Shown piece after piece: positions 1-7,245 of a DNA stretch of 49,430 nucleotides. The stretch spans positions 1 through 49,430 of the forward strand of contig NZ_LJCO01000012.1 in assembly GCF_001399675.1 (NCBI RefSeq). Reading direction: 5' to 3'. The stretch comes from Paenalicyclobacillus ferrooxydans (GTDB lineage Bacteria > Bacillota > Bacilli > Alicyclobacillales > Alicyclobacillaceae). The position numbers and the translations under genes were made by a program. The notes beneath the pieces were generated by a model. The model saw only the letters and a list, made by a program, of their open reading frames with translations. It was not told the origin of the DNA and did not search any database. Numbering within the stretch: the stretch's first letter is position 1; each line of letters opens with the position of its first letter.

Positions 1-2
1 TT

Positions 3-335
3 CGTGCGGATGCTTACAACTTGGAATACCAAATTCGTAGCCAGGATGGCAAACCCGAAATGGTGTATCAACATGGCTCTCTTTGCATTCCAATCACCGA
101 TTTGTACGTAAATGCGATGAATGACGTATGGACAGACATGGTCGGACGGATTGAACGGCGATATCCGGATCGTATGAGATTTAATCGTGTTTTACTTGCC
201 GGAGGCACTGGAGACGCGTTTGCAGAACGGTTCGCCCGGTGGATGCCACAGATTCAAAAAACTGTCGAACCGCAATTGGCCATTGCGCGCGGTCTGTGTA
301 AATACGTGATATCTCTCGTTGGTGCTACAGAATGA
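3..335 (+). CDS. parM: ParM/StbA-like plasmid segregation actin, C-terminal part
   Basis: The frame is open to the left window edge, so this is only the last 110 residues or so. The visible part fits the end of the ParM/StbA actin-like ATPase fold: a VLLAGGTGDAF segment (nt about 189-221) equivalent to the adenosine-binding VLLAGGG loop, followed by a final helix ending IARGLCKYV, matching the usual N-x-x-G-x-x-K-Y end of plasmid actins. These proteins form filaments that push plasmid copies apart. The stop codon overlaps the ATG of the next gene (ATGA), as expected for a parMR operon. The ATPase catalytic half lies outside the window, so the family call rests on the C-terminus and the partner gene. 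Confidence 0.72.
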   Translation, partial: RADAYNLEYQIRSQDGKPEMVYQHGSLCIPITDLYVNAMNDVWTDMVGRIERRYPDRMRFNRVLLAGGTGDAFAERFARWMPQIQKTVEPQLAIARGLCKYVISLVGATE

Positions 336-610
336 GCAAGCTCCGTCGATTTCCGCTGACCTACGATGAGGATTTCGATGCGGACATCCACAAAATATTG
401 ATGGAGACACCTCAAAAAAGGAGAAGTGAACGGCTGCGACAACTCATCCGACAGGGATTGTCGCTAGAGTCCGGAAACCATTCTGACGCGGTCAATATGT
501 TGCCCAAATCCAACCAGCAGCCCTCAAACTATACGGTTATTCAATCGGATCGTCACACCGAACCTATAAAGCGGACGCGCAATCCAGTCAGATTTGAACC
601 ACCCTCATAG
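332..610 (+). CDS. parR: ParR-like centromere-binding protein (ribbon-helix-helix)
   Basis: A 92-residue basic protein translationally coupled (ATGA) to the actin-like gene. The N-terminus has a short beta-strand-like stretch (RRFPLTYDEDFD) followed by RRSERLRQLIRQGL (residues about 30-43), the typical ribbon-helix-helix arrangement of ParR/StbB adaptors that bind centromere repeats and load onto ParM filaments. The C-terminal half is polar and probably disordered, where ParR proteins usually carry the filament-contacting tail. The function is inferred from gene order and fold type rather than sequence identity. A terminator follows 11 nt after the stop, closing the partition operon. Confidence 0.65.
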   Translation: MSKLRRFPLTYDEDFDADIHKILMETPQKRRSERLRQLIRQGLSLESGNHSDAVNMLPKSNQQPSNYTVIQSDRHTEPIKRTRNPVRFEPPS

Positions 611-620
611 TCATGAACCC

Positions 621-651
621 GCCACGTTGACTGATAACGTGGCTTATTTCT
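621..651 (+). terminator. Terminator of the partition operon
   Basis: A perfect 8-bp stem GCCACGTT / AACGTGGC (621-628 with 636-643) with a 7-nt loop and the T-rich tail TTATTTCTTT. It sits directly after the ParR-like gene. Confidence 0.75.
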
Positions 652-721
652 TTGTATCTGGTACTGAATCGGTACGTATCGAAGTTCTACGGGTGATAAC
701 GTATCGCAGTACGGAAGACCT

Positions 722-1528
722 TTGAAATGGGATGTGAATTTGATGGGAAATGATCGAAAACAGTGTCATCAACCATGTGATGAGCGCCATTATGATGGGG
801 ACGATCCAATTCAGGTGCTCTTGTGGTTCCGGCAGGCAATGGCTCGTATGGATGAGCAACTCATCCACCTTACAGCCAACGATGAGTTTGAAACCTTCAC
901 AGATGAATTGGAACAGATTGAACTGTATCAGGAGCAGATTGAAAACTACTTGCTCGAAGAGTGTTTCGGGAAGCTAGCCAAGTATGAGCGGCAAACCAAC
1001 AATGTCATTCTGGAGCATATTCCTGACGATATTCAGTTCTTGCCAACATCCGACGGAATCACGATTTCGGGCATTCCGCTTTGGATGATAGGCCACAAGA
1101 GCCATAAGAAACTACCGCCTATTTATCACCGGGGTCGTCCGATGATACGAAAAATCCCGATGTGGCAGGCCATTATTGGTCATTTAAAATCGTCCTATCT
1201 CCGGACTGTATTGCAGGAAGATAACGTGATTTTGGCCAAGCCAGCAGGCTATGCGCATGTAGTCTTTGATTTTCAAACGAACCAGCTTCAAGTACGCGAT
1301 CTTGACCACTATGATGTAGCCCCAATCATCAATGCCTTTGTATCAAACGGATTACTTGTCAGCGATCACCCGAGTCGATTGTCTTTTACGATGATTTGGA
1401 ACGAAGTGAGCGAGCCATCACGACTTGATCTGCATGTCAGATACTTGGATTGCCCGTTATCTCTACCTTTGGATTTTGATGTGCTTCTAGGTTTGGATTT
1501 ACAAAAATGGTCTAAATCCAAAGGCTAA
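722..1528 (+). CDS. Hypothetical protein, 268 aa
   Basis: An uncharacterised soluble protein; I recognise no family. The N-terminal third is acidic and helical (residues about 28-90, rich in E, Q, L) and could form a coiled coil. The rest is mixed alpha/beta, with short aromatic and proline-containing motifs (GIPLWMIGHKSHKKLPPIYHRG). Several starts are possible: TTG 722 (preceded by GGAAG), GTG 734 and ATG 743; none has a strong SD, and the TTG keeps the longest frame. It lies between the partition genes and the replication-type gene, so it belongs to the plasmid backbone, but that context does not define its job. Confidence 0.6.
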   Translation: MKWDVNLMGNDRKQCHQPCDERHYDGDDPIQVLLWFRQAMARMDEQLIHLTANDEFETFTDELEQIELYQEQIENYLLEECFGKLAKYERQTNNVILEHIPDDIQFLPTSDGITISGIPLWMIGHKSHKKLPPIYHRGRPMIRKIPMWQAIIGHLKSSYLRTVLQEDNVILAKPAGYAHVVFDFQTNQLQVRDLDHYDVAPIINAFVSNGLLVSDHPSRLSFTMIWNEVSEPSRLDLHVRYLDCPLSLPLDFDVLLGLDLQKWSKSKG

Positions 1529-1661
1529 ATCCTAAGGAAGAGTAGAACAATCCAGCGACGGCTAGGGACAAACCACGAATTTTGGCAATGATGAACGACA
1601 TTGAAAAATGACGAGGGAAGGTCAAGGACGTTTTTATCAGTGGATGTTGAGAAAATGAGGC

Positions 1662-1707
1662 GGCCCCTAGTGGGGCTAAACCGTTAGGTTTAGTCACAGC
1701 AGGGGCC
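1662..1707 (+). promoter_or_regulatory. Nested 46-nt hairpin upstream of the replication-type gene
   Basis: Outer stem GGCCCCT (1662-1668) / AGGGGCC (1701-1707) and inner stem CTAAACC (1676-1682) / GGTTTAG (1687-1693) with a GTTA tetraloop, joined by a partly paired internal loop. There is no U-tract, so a simple terminator is unlikely. Immediately before it are copies of TAAATCC (in 1513-1532) that resemble the inner arm. It lies 67 nt upstream of the next gene, where plasmids often carry copy-number control RNAs or initiator sites; that role is inference. Confidence 0.5.
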
Positions 1708-1773
1708 ATTCTCACACGAGCCACAAAACCAACCGTTTGCGGTAAATGGAGTCACACAACAGGGGGAGTAGAT

Positions 1774-2880
1774 ATGGGACAGGTGTCACAGCAGTGGGAA
1801 GAGTTGACAAATATGCGTACAGACGAGGTATGCCGGGCACTTGTGAGGACGCCGTTGATGACATACGTACAAATCGCACGATTGCTATCCATAAGCCCGC
1901 AACAGGCGCGCAACCTCGTAATCCATGCTTGGGACAGGCTGTGCGAACAACCATATAACAAGGCCCACCGTTCACAGAGGTTCAGATTTGGAAGTAACCG
2001 TCTAAAAGTGTTGGTCAAATTAACCGATGAAGCGATGGTCACATGGTCGAAAAGGGAAGGGATAGTATCACGCAATGTAGTCAGGCCGAAGGACATTAAT
2101 CGCGTGTTGAGCGTTACCGACATATTAGTCAATTTGAGGGTAAATGGTGTGCTCTATGACAAATGGGATATGATGCTCCCGCAAACGATGAATGAAGGGT
2201 TACACGCATGGTTTGTTCGTAAAGACGGGTACAAATTGGGGATGTATCTACTACCAACGCAGGTTGACCGAATGGAAAACGCAAAGCGAACGCTGATTGT
2301 ACGCGGGATTATCAAAAGAGTGACACAGCACATCGGTGTGACGGATACATTATTTCTGGTACCTGCGGGTCAGTATGAAAGTACGCTACGCATCATGACG
2401 AAGCTAAAATCAGATGGGCAATCCCTGTTTTTGTTACCACTTGAACCATTTGTAGCCGAAGCAGAATGGTTTCTAAATGCAATTGCAGATCGTGAGAAAC
2501 AGGGGATGGAAGCCCTTTGGCCACTACTTGATGTTCAGGATACGCTACCGTATACCGCGCAGTATCAATATGTGGCTCTTTGTAAATTGGGGCCGAGGCT
2601 TTATCGGTTTATCGATGTATACACCAATGGGAGTGTGGACCGGGTTCGTGCTTGGCTAAGTTCGGACAATATGTTTGCTTATCCGATACCGGGTACAGGG
2701 CAAGCTGCGAAGGCGTGGGTGTATGCATATCACCCAGTGATAGCTGAAGCATTAGTAAAGGTACTCGGTGAATGCGCTTCTATCACTGAAGTGTATCCGT
2801 GGCCGGCAGCCGCTCGGTCCATTTCAGAAGGGAACAATTTGGCCAGACCCGATACGTTTGATGGCTGGAGTTTCTGTTAA
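1774..2880 (+). CDS. Replication-relaxation-like winged-helix protein
   Basis: A 368-residue protein starting at ATG 1774, 5 nt behind a clear GGGGGAG SD. Residues about 18-60 (CRALVRTPLMTYVQIARLL, then QQARNLVIHAWDRL) read as a winged helix-turn-helix. The stretch around LSVTDILVNLRVNG and later segments resemble the Replic_Relax family of Gram-positive plasmids and ICEs, where such proteins act at the origin or in mobilisation. The match is by pattern only, and there is no catalytic tyrosine or HUH motif that I can assign. Position after the partition genes, downstream of a large hairpin, fits a replication or transfer-initiation role. Confidence 0.45.
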   Translation: MGQVSQQWEELTNMRTDEVCRALVRTPLMTYVQIARLLSISPQQARNLVIHAWDRLCEQPYNKAHRSQRFRFGSNRLKVLVKLTDEAMVTWSKREGIVSRNVVRPKDINRVLSVTDILVNLRVNGVLYDKWDMMLPQTMNEGLHAWFVRKDGYKLGMYLLPTQVDRMENAKRTLIVRGIIKRVTQHIGVTDTLFLVPAGQYESTLRIMTKLKSDGQSLFLLPLEPFVAEAEWFLNAIADREKQGMEALWPLLDVQDTLPYTAQYQYVALCKLGPRLYRFIDVYTNGSVDRVRAWLSSDNMFAYPIPGTGQAAKAWVYAYHPVIAEALVKVLGECASITEVYPWPAAARSISEGNNLARPDTFDGWSFC

Positions 2881-2932
2881 AATGACTGGTTTCGTAGAAT
2901 TTTAGTATTCAGAACTTTGTTAGGGGGTGTCC

Positions 2933-2957
2933 GGCCGGTGATAAAACTTACCGGCCT
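2933..2957. terminator. Hairpin between convergent genes
   Basis: A perfect 7-bp GC-rich stem GGCCGGT (2933-2939) / ACCGGCC (2950-2956), loop of 10 nt, between the stop of the rightward replication-type gene and the stop of the leftward helicase gene. On the + strand it is followed by TTCCTTGTAAT, a weak U-tract. Probably a bidirectional terminator. Confidence 0.55.
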
Positions 2958-2986
2958 TCCTTGTAATATTTCTCCACTTAATTGGA

Positions 2987-4870
2987 TCAAATTGTTATCT
3001 CTTTCACCCCAGCATCACTGAGCAAATCATAAAGGGATTTAATGTTTGATCGACTTTGGGACCTTTGACGATTTTGAGAATACGTGAAGACTACTCGACG
3101 CTTTGCACGTGAGAAAGCTACAAAAAATGCAGCAGTGTCTTCATCAGTTTGTTCTTGAAATTTGAAAAAAGCACTGTCCTCAAGTCCTACGAATAGAACC
3201 GTGTCATATTCAAGTCCTTTGCTCTTGTGAATGGTCATAATGGGAATAGTGTTAATTCCAATAAAATCTTCGATAGCGGAAGTCCAACTGCCGTCATGAA
3301 CAAGATACTGATATAGATAATCTGCCATAGCGTAAACAACTTTTTGGAGATAGTCACCAACTTGGTATACAGGGAAAATTCGTCTAAGTATATCTTCGTT
3401 CAGGAATTCCACAGTACTCCATAATAAAGCCTGAACTTGTGCTAAGCTTAGTTTATCCATATCCAGCATTTGGTCGGAGAGTCCCGAAATAAATCGTTTC
3501 AACTCATTCTCTAAGTTGTAAACTTGAGAATATCGAGCCTCCTCATTTATTCCATTTATGTGAAACAGCAGTTTTACTATGTTGCCCCAGGACATTGGAG
3601 CCTGTTTGTAGCAAGCCAGCCTCAGAAAATCGACAATGACACCGACGCAGGGTTCAGACAAAATATCTTGTAAATTAGCTTCTATCCTTGCTTTTATGCT
3701 GAATTTTGATAATTCCGATATGATGGAGCCACAATACCGTTCGGGCTTAACCTTGGAAAGAATACATATATCCCTCGGATTAATACCCTCGGATGCAATC
3801 CAGTTTCTGATTTGATTTGCCACATAAACCGATTCTCTATGTTCGTCGTTAAAGTTCCATATTTCACAAGTGCCTTCGTCTTCGTTCCAACGTTCACTCG
3901 GAACAGCCACAACCGAATTGTCAGTCAGAGACGTTGCTAAAACCTGTTGCATTTTAACGAGATTGGGGGCAGACCGAAAATTCCTCAACAAAACAAACTC
4001 GTCCGCATCAAAGTCTGTCTTGTAAGTTTCGAACGCATTATGCATAGCACCCGCCCACCCCATAATACGTTGCTTATCATCCCCAACAGCCGTTATCACT
4101 ACAGAAGAATCTTTGAATGCCGTCTTTAGGAGATCATATTGGATGTCTGTGGTGTCCTGAAATTCATCAAGAAATACGTGACTATAGGTACTTCTCAGAG
4201 CGCGTGTAATCAGCGGGTTTTTTCTCAACATGTATTCGACGATACGAGATATCATTGGAAACGTACATTGTGACTTTTTACCGTTACTATTCAACATGTA
4301 TGTCCATGTGTTGCGAATTGCCCAATTCAGGATAGAGTCAGTTTCTGGGTTAACGTGAGGTAATTGGCTGGCAGTGTACTGCATCAAAAATTGCCCTTTA
4401 TTCACCCCTGCCAATCCGTACTTCCCTAATTGCTTAGGCGGAGACAGTTGGATGAAAACTTGTTCCAAAGCGTCGCGGCCAAACTGTGCTAGCAACTCAT
4501 ACTCCTTTGATGGACGATACGACTCTGGAATTGCCTTCCTAAAATTCTCAAACAGCCTTTTACCAAATGCATCAAAGGTAAGCGACTCAAACCTTGTTGC
4601 TAAGGCTTTTCCACACCGTTTTAAAACTCTGTCTTGCAAGTTTTTCGCAGCATCCTTCTTGAAGCTGATTGCTAATATTTTCTTTGGTAATGGACTCGTA
4701 TTTGTTTCTAAAAGGTAACTAGCACGTTGTGCGAGTAGTTCAGTTTTGCCAGCACCAGGCCCCGCAATGACGTACGAATTTTTGGTGCTTTTGACCGCAA
4801 GTAGAGCGGCCGCTTCCAGTTCCATGTTGTCTGATGGAATCCATGAAGTTGAGGTAATATAGCGGGGCAT
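2987..4870 (-). CDS. gajB: UvrD-like helicase of a Gabija-type defence system (GajB)
   Basis: A superfamily 1A helicase of about 627 residues. Visible motifs are Walker A AGPGAGKTELL near the N-terminus, motif II VFLDEFQDTTDIQ, motif III AVGDDKQRIMGWAGA, motif IV LLRNFRSAPN, motif V MTIHKSKGLEYDTVLFVGLED, and motif VI AFFVAFSRAKRRVV. It lies 31 nt downstream of an OLD-family nuclease gene on the same strand, the arrangement of Gabija anti-phage systems, where GajB is thought to sense nucleotide or DNA state and works with GajA. It is longer than the roughly 500-residue founding GajB. The start is set at ATG 4870 (MPRYITS), which has a perfect GGAGGTG SD; a longer reading from 4885 lacks one. 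It is separate from the plasmid's own UvrD gene at 7246. Confidence 0.82.
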   Translation of the reverse strand: MPRYITSTSWIPSDNMELEAAALLAVKSTKNSYVIAGPGAGKTELLAQRASYLLETNTSPLPKKILAISFKKDAAKNLQDRVLKRCGKALATRFESLTFDAFGKRLFENFRKAIPESYRPSKEYELLAQFGRDALEQVFIQLSPPKQLGKYGLAGVNKGQFLMQYTASQLPHVNPETDSILNWAIRNTWTYMLNSNGKKSQCTFPMISRIVEYMLRKNPLITRALRSTYSHVFLDEFQDTTDIQYDLLKTAFKDSSVVITAVGDDKQRIMGWAGAMHNAFETYKTDFDADEFVLLRNFRSAPNLVKMQQVLATSLTDNSVVAVPSERWNEDEGTCEIWNFNDEHRESVYVANQIRNWIASEGINPRDICILSKVKPERYCGSIISELSKFSIKARIEANLQDILSEPCVGVIVDFLRLACYKQAPMSWGNIVKLLFHINGINEEARYSQVYNLENELKRFISGLSDQMLDMDKLSLAQVQALLWSTVEFLNEDILRRIFPVYQVGDYLQKVVYAMADYLYQYLVHDGSWTSAIEDFIGINTIPIMTIHKSKGLEYDTVLFVGLEDSAFFKFQEQTDEDTAAFFVAFSRAKRRVVFTYSQNRQRSQSRSNIKSLYDLLSDAGVKEITI

Positions 4871-4901
4871 GTAAAGCACCTCCACATTATAGTTTTCTTT
4901 T

Positions 4902-6923
4902 TTAAAGTCGTTCTCGTATGGCTGTCATTAGCTTCCGTAAAGATTCCGGTACATTCTTCTTCAGAGCCTCATCCGTTATGTTGGTTAATGCCAATATATG
5001 TGTTGCTGGTTTTCCACGGGTAAGAAATAAATAATTGTACCAAATCATTAGGTCTAACTCAGAGTCTTCATAGGTAGTCCCATCGCCCCCTTGGTCTTTC
5101 AGTGTAGCCCGTACAGATGCTTGCCTTTTTGATGAATATTCTTTGGGCTCCTTCTTTATATCTGGAATTCTGGGACCTCCGCCTGAGGGGACCGTTGAGC
5201 GATAGGCCTGCTCGAATGCCTTTAACATCATGAAGTCAAGGTCAAGAGGTTTTGAAAAAAAGACACCATACTCTTCGAGCGAAGTAATCCATTCTTCCAT
5301 GGATTCGGTATTGGTTACATCCCATTCGTGCATTTCATCCAGATCTTCTGCCGACAAAACCGACGTTCCGCCATCTTCCGTGGAGACGGTCAATAATGAG
5401 TTATGATCAACTTGATTAGCTAGCAACTGCTGGATAACATATTTTATTCTTCCCCAGCCGCCACCATCCCGTTCGCGGTCAAGATCCAGCAACGTGATAT
5501 ACGGTATTTCTAATTGGTTAAGAAGTCTCCAAAAATGGTTTACGTGGCGTCCGCCTAATGGGACCACTGATAAAGCACTCAAATCGACTTCCGAATCAAA
5601 AGCCTCAAGGAGTCTGGAAATTACGATTTCTTCGCTGTCTCCTTCTCCAAGAATGACTAACCGCGCAAAATACAACTCTGGAAAGGCCTGAACTGCATTT
5701 TTTACATATTTAAATGCTTCCCCTCGATTGGGGGGGAGTTGTATCGTTTTTACGACTGTAGAGTCGGTACCAGAGTCTATTCGGAGGTGGAGAATATGCT
5801 CGGGATCCACCCTTTTTACCATTGCAGGCGTGTGTGTACTTATCAGAACTTGTGAATTAGCTCTTTGTGCAATCGCCGTCAAGTTTTTCACTATTCGTCC
5901 AAGCAAATGGGGTGCAACATGGTTTTCTGGCTCCTCAACTCCCAGAATGGTTAGTGCAGGAGGGATAATATTAAAAGGCTGATCTGTTTCGGAATCGGAT
6001 GATCTTTCTAGAATATCGTTTTCAATTTTTAGAAGAGTTGACACAAGAGACAAGTAGAATATCGAACGAAGCCCATCACCAAGTTCATCTACAGTGTATT
6101 TAGTTGGGAGTTCAGTGGGTTCAAAATTAACTTCTACTTTTTTGAGTATCGATTCTACGTTATTTGTATGGAAGCTTATACCTGTACGGCTATAGCGGGC
6201 GTCCTTGTGCATACTGCCCCACTCACTTTGCAATACACTTTGTGTTACGTTTACACCTTCTACAGTGTCAAACAGGTCATTAACAACTTTCATCTGATCG
6301 GACAGTTTAGCCTCCATATCTCCTGGCCAATTTATCCCATTTAGTAGGCGCCACAAAATAGTTCCAGAAGCATTTTTTAACTGAACAGATGGATCCCGAG
6401 ATGCAGGCACATACAACATCTGAATTCTTGATCTTTCAGTAGACGAAACAGGGATTAAATCAGTGTCTGAAATATCTTCGGATTCACTCGCAAGTATATA
6501 GTGAAGTTGCTGTTCTGTTTCTCCTTCTGGTGTATTCGTTCTTTGCCAAGTTGAAGTCAACCTCATCCTGACATAGGGTGGTTCTCCCTCATTATCAACA
6601 ACCATTTGCATAAAGTGGGGAGGAACTGTCGAGTTCTCAACGGTGGTTCCTTCTGCAAGCTCTGGAAACTCAATAACAGCCTCAATGTAAAGTGAGGCAC
6701 TTGCAATAGTTATAGGATCCACACCATCAGGTACATGAAAATCAGAACGTTGAATTGTGCGTTCTTTGGACGTAGTTCCGAACAATTTAAGGAGAGCCTG
6801 AAGCGCCGCGGTTTTTCCGCTGCTATTAGAGCCGATTAGTGCTGAGAGGTCCTTTAATGGGATTGTGGTTTCGACATCACCAAATGAACGGAAATTCCTA
6901 ATTTTTAGTTTCGTAATTTGCAT
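4902..6923 (-). CDS. gajA: OLD-family ATPase/TOPRIM nuclease of a Gabija-type system (GajA)
   Basis: A 673-residue class 2 OLD protein. The N-terminal ABC-type ATPase has Walker A GSNSSGKT (residues 31-38), a DELGDGLRSI signature region, Walker B with LTILGVEEPENH, and the H-loop STHTPAMV. The C-terminal TOPRIM nuclease shows LVILGEGDSEE (conserved Glu) and LLDLDRERDGGG (metal-binding Asp pair). In Gabija, GajA is the nicking or cleaving nuclease, held off by normal nucleotide levels and released during phage replication. The gene is first in a two-gene leftward operon; ATG 6923 has a GGGGGA SD. The cassette sits between two backbone genes and reads opposite to both, as expected for inserted defence cargo. 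It is about 100 residues longer than the founding GajA. Confidence 0.83.
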   Translation of the reverse strand: MQITKLKIRNFRSFGDVETTIPLKDLSALIGSNSSGKTAALQALLKLFGTTSKERTIQRSDFHVPDGVDPITIASASLYIEAVIEFPELAEGTTVENSTVPPHFMQMVVDNEGEPPYVRMRLTSTWQRTNTPEGETEQQLHYILASESEDISDTDLIPVSSTERSRIQMLYVPASRDPSVQLKNASGTILWRLLNGINWPGDMEAKLSDQMKVVNDLFDTVEGVNVTQSVLQSEWGSMHKDARYSRTGISFHTNNVESILKKVEVNFEPTELPTKYTVDELGDGLRSIFYLSLVSTLLKIENDILERSSDSETDQPFNIIPPALTILGVEEPENHVAPHLLGRIVKNLTAIAQRANSQVLISTHTPAMVKRVDPEHILHLRIDSGTDSTVVKTIQLPPNRGEAFKYVKNAVQAFPELYFARLVILGEGDSEEIVISRLLEAFDSEVDLSALSVVPLGGRHVNHFWRLLNQLEIPYITLLDLDRERDGGGWGRIKYVIQQLLANQVDHNSLLTVSTEDGGTSVLSAEDLDEMHEWDVTNTESMEEWITSLEEYGVFFSKPLDLDFMMLKAFEQAYRSTVPSGGGPRIPDIKKEPKEYSSKRQASVRATLKDQGGDGTTYEDSELDLMIWYNYLFLTRGKPATHILALTNITDEALKKNVPESLRKLMTAIRERL

Positions 6924-7245
6924 ATGTATCCCCCAAAGTATTCCAGTCTGTCAATAATATTAAGCAACATCTATTCTAGCGTCTACTTTTGTAGCCATGT
7001 ATAGGATGGGAAAATAGTCACGAAACGTTGGTGTATTGTTAGAGTACACAATGGTTCGAATGTGTTTACGGTGTAAGTTCGTCCCTGTGACATTTCTTCC
7101 GTTTTCATATCTTAAAGTCAATCGGCTAGTTGGGAGATATTCTAATTTCCTATGAAGAAATGGCACAATGTTGGCGTTCAAACTCACTTCGCCTCGGGTA
7201 CCCTTTGATTGACGTTCAGCTGTAATTGCCGGGGGAGGCTGCAAA
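6924..7245. other. Intergenic region between divergent gajA and uvrD-like genes
   Basis: 322 bp between divergent starts. The gajA-proximal part is A/T-rich and contains TTGACA on the minus strand about 30 nt before the gajA ATG, but no convincing -10 at a usable distance. The right end carries the GGGGGAGG SD of the helicase gene. A 121-codon leftward open frame crosses the region but has no SD and overlaps the helicase start, so I treat the region as non-coding. Confidence 0.5.
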
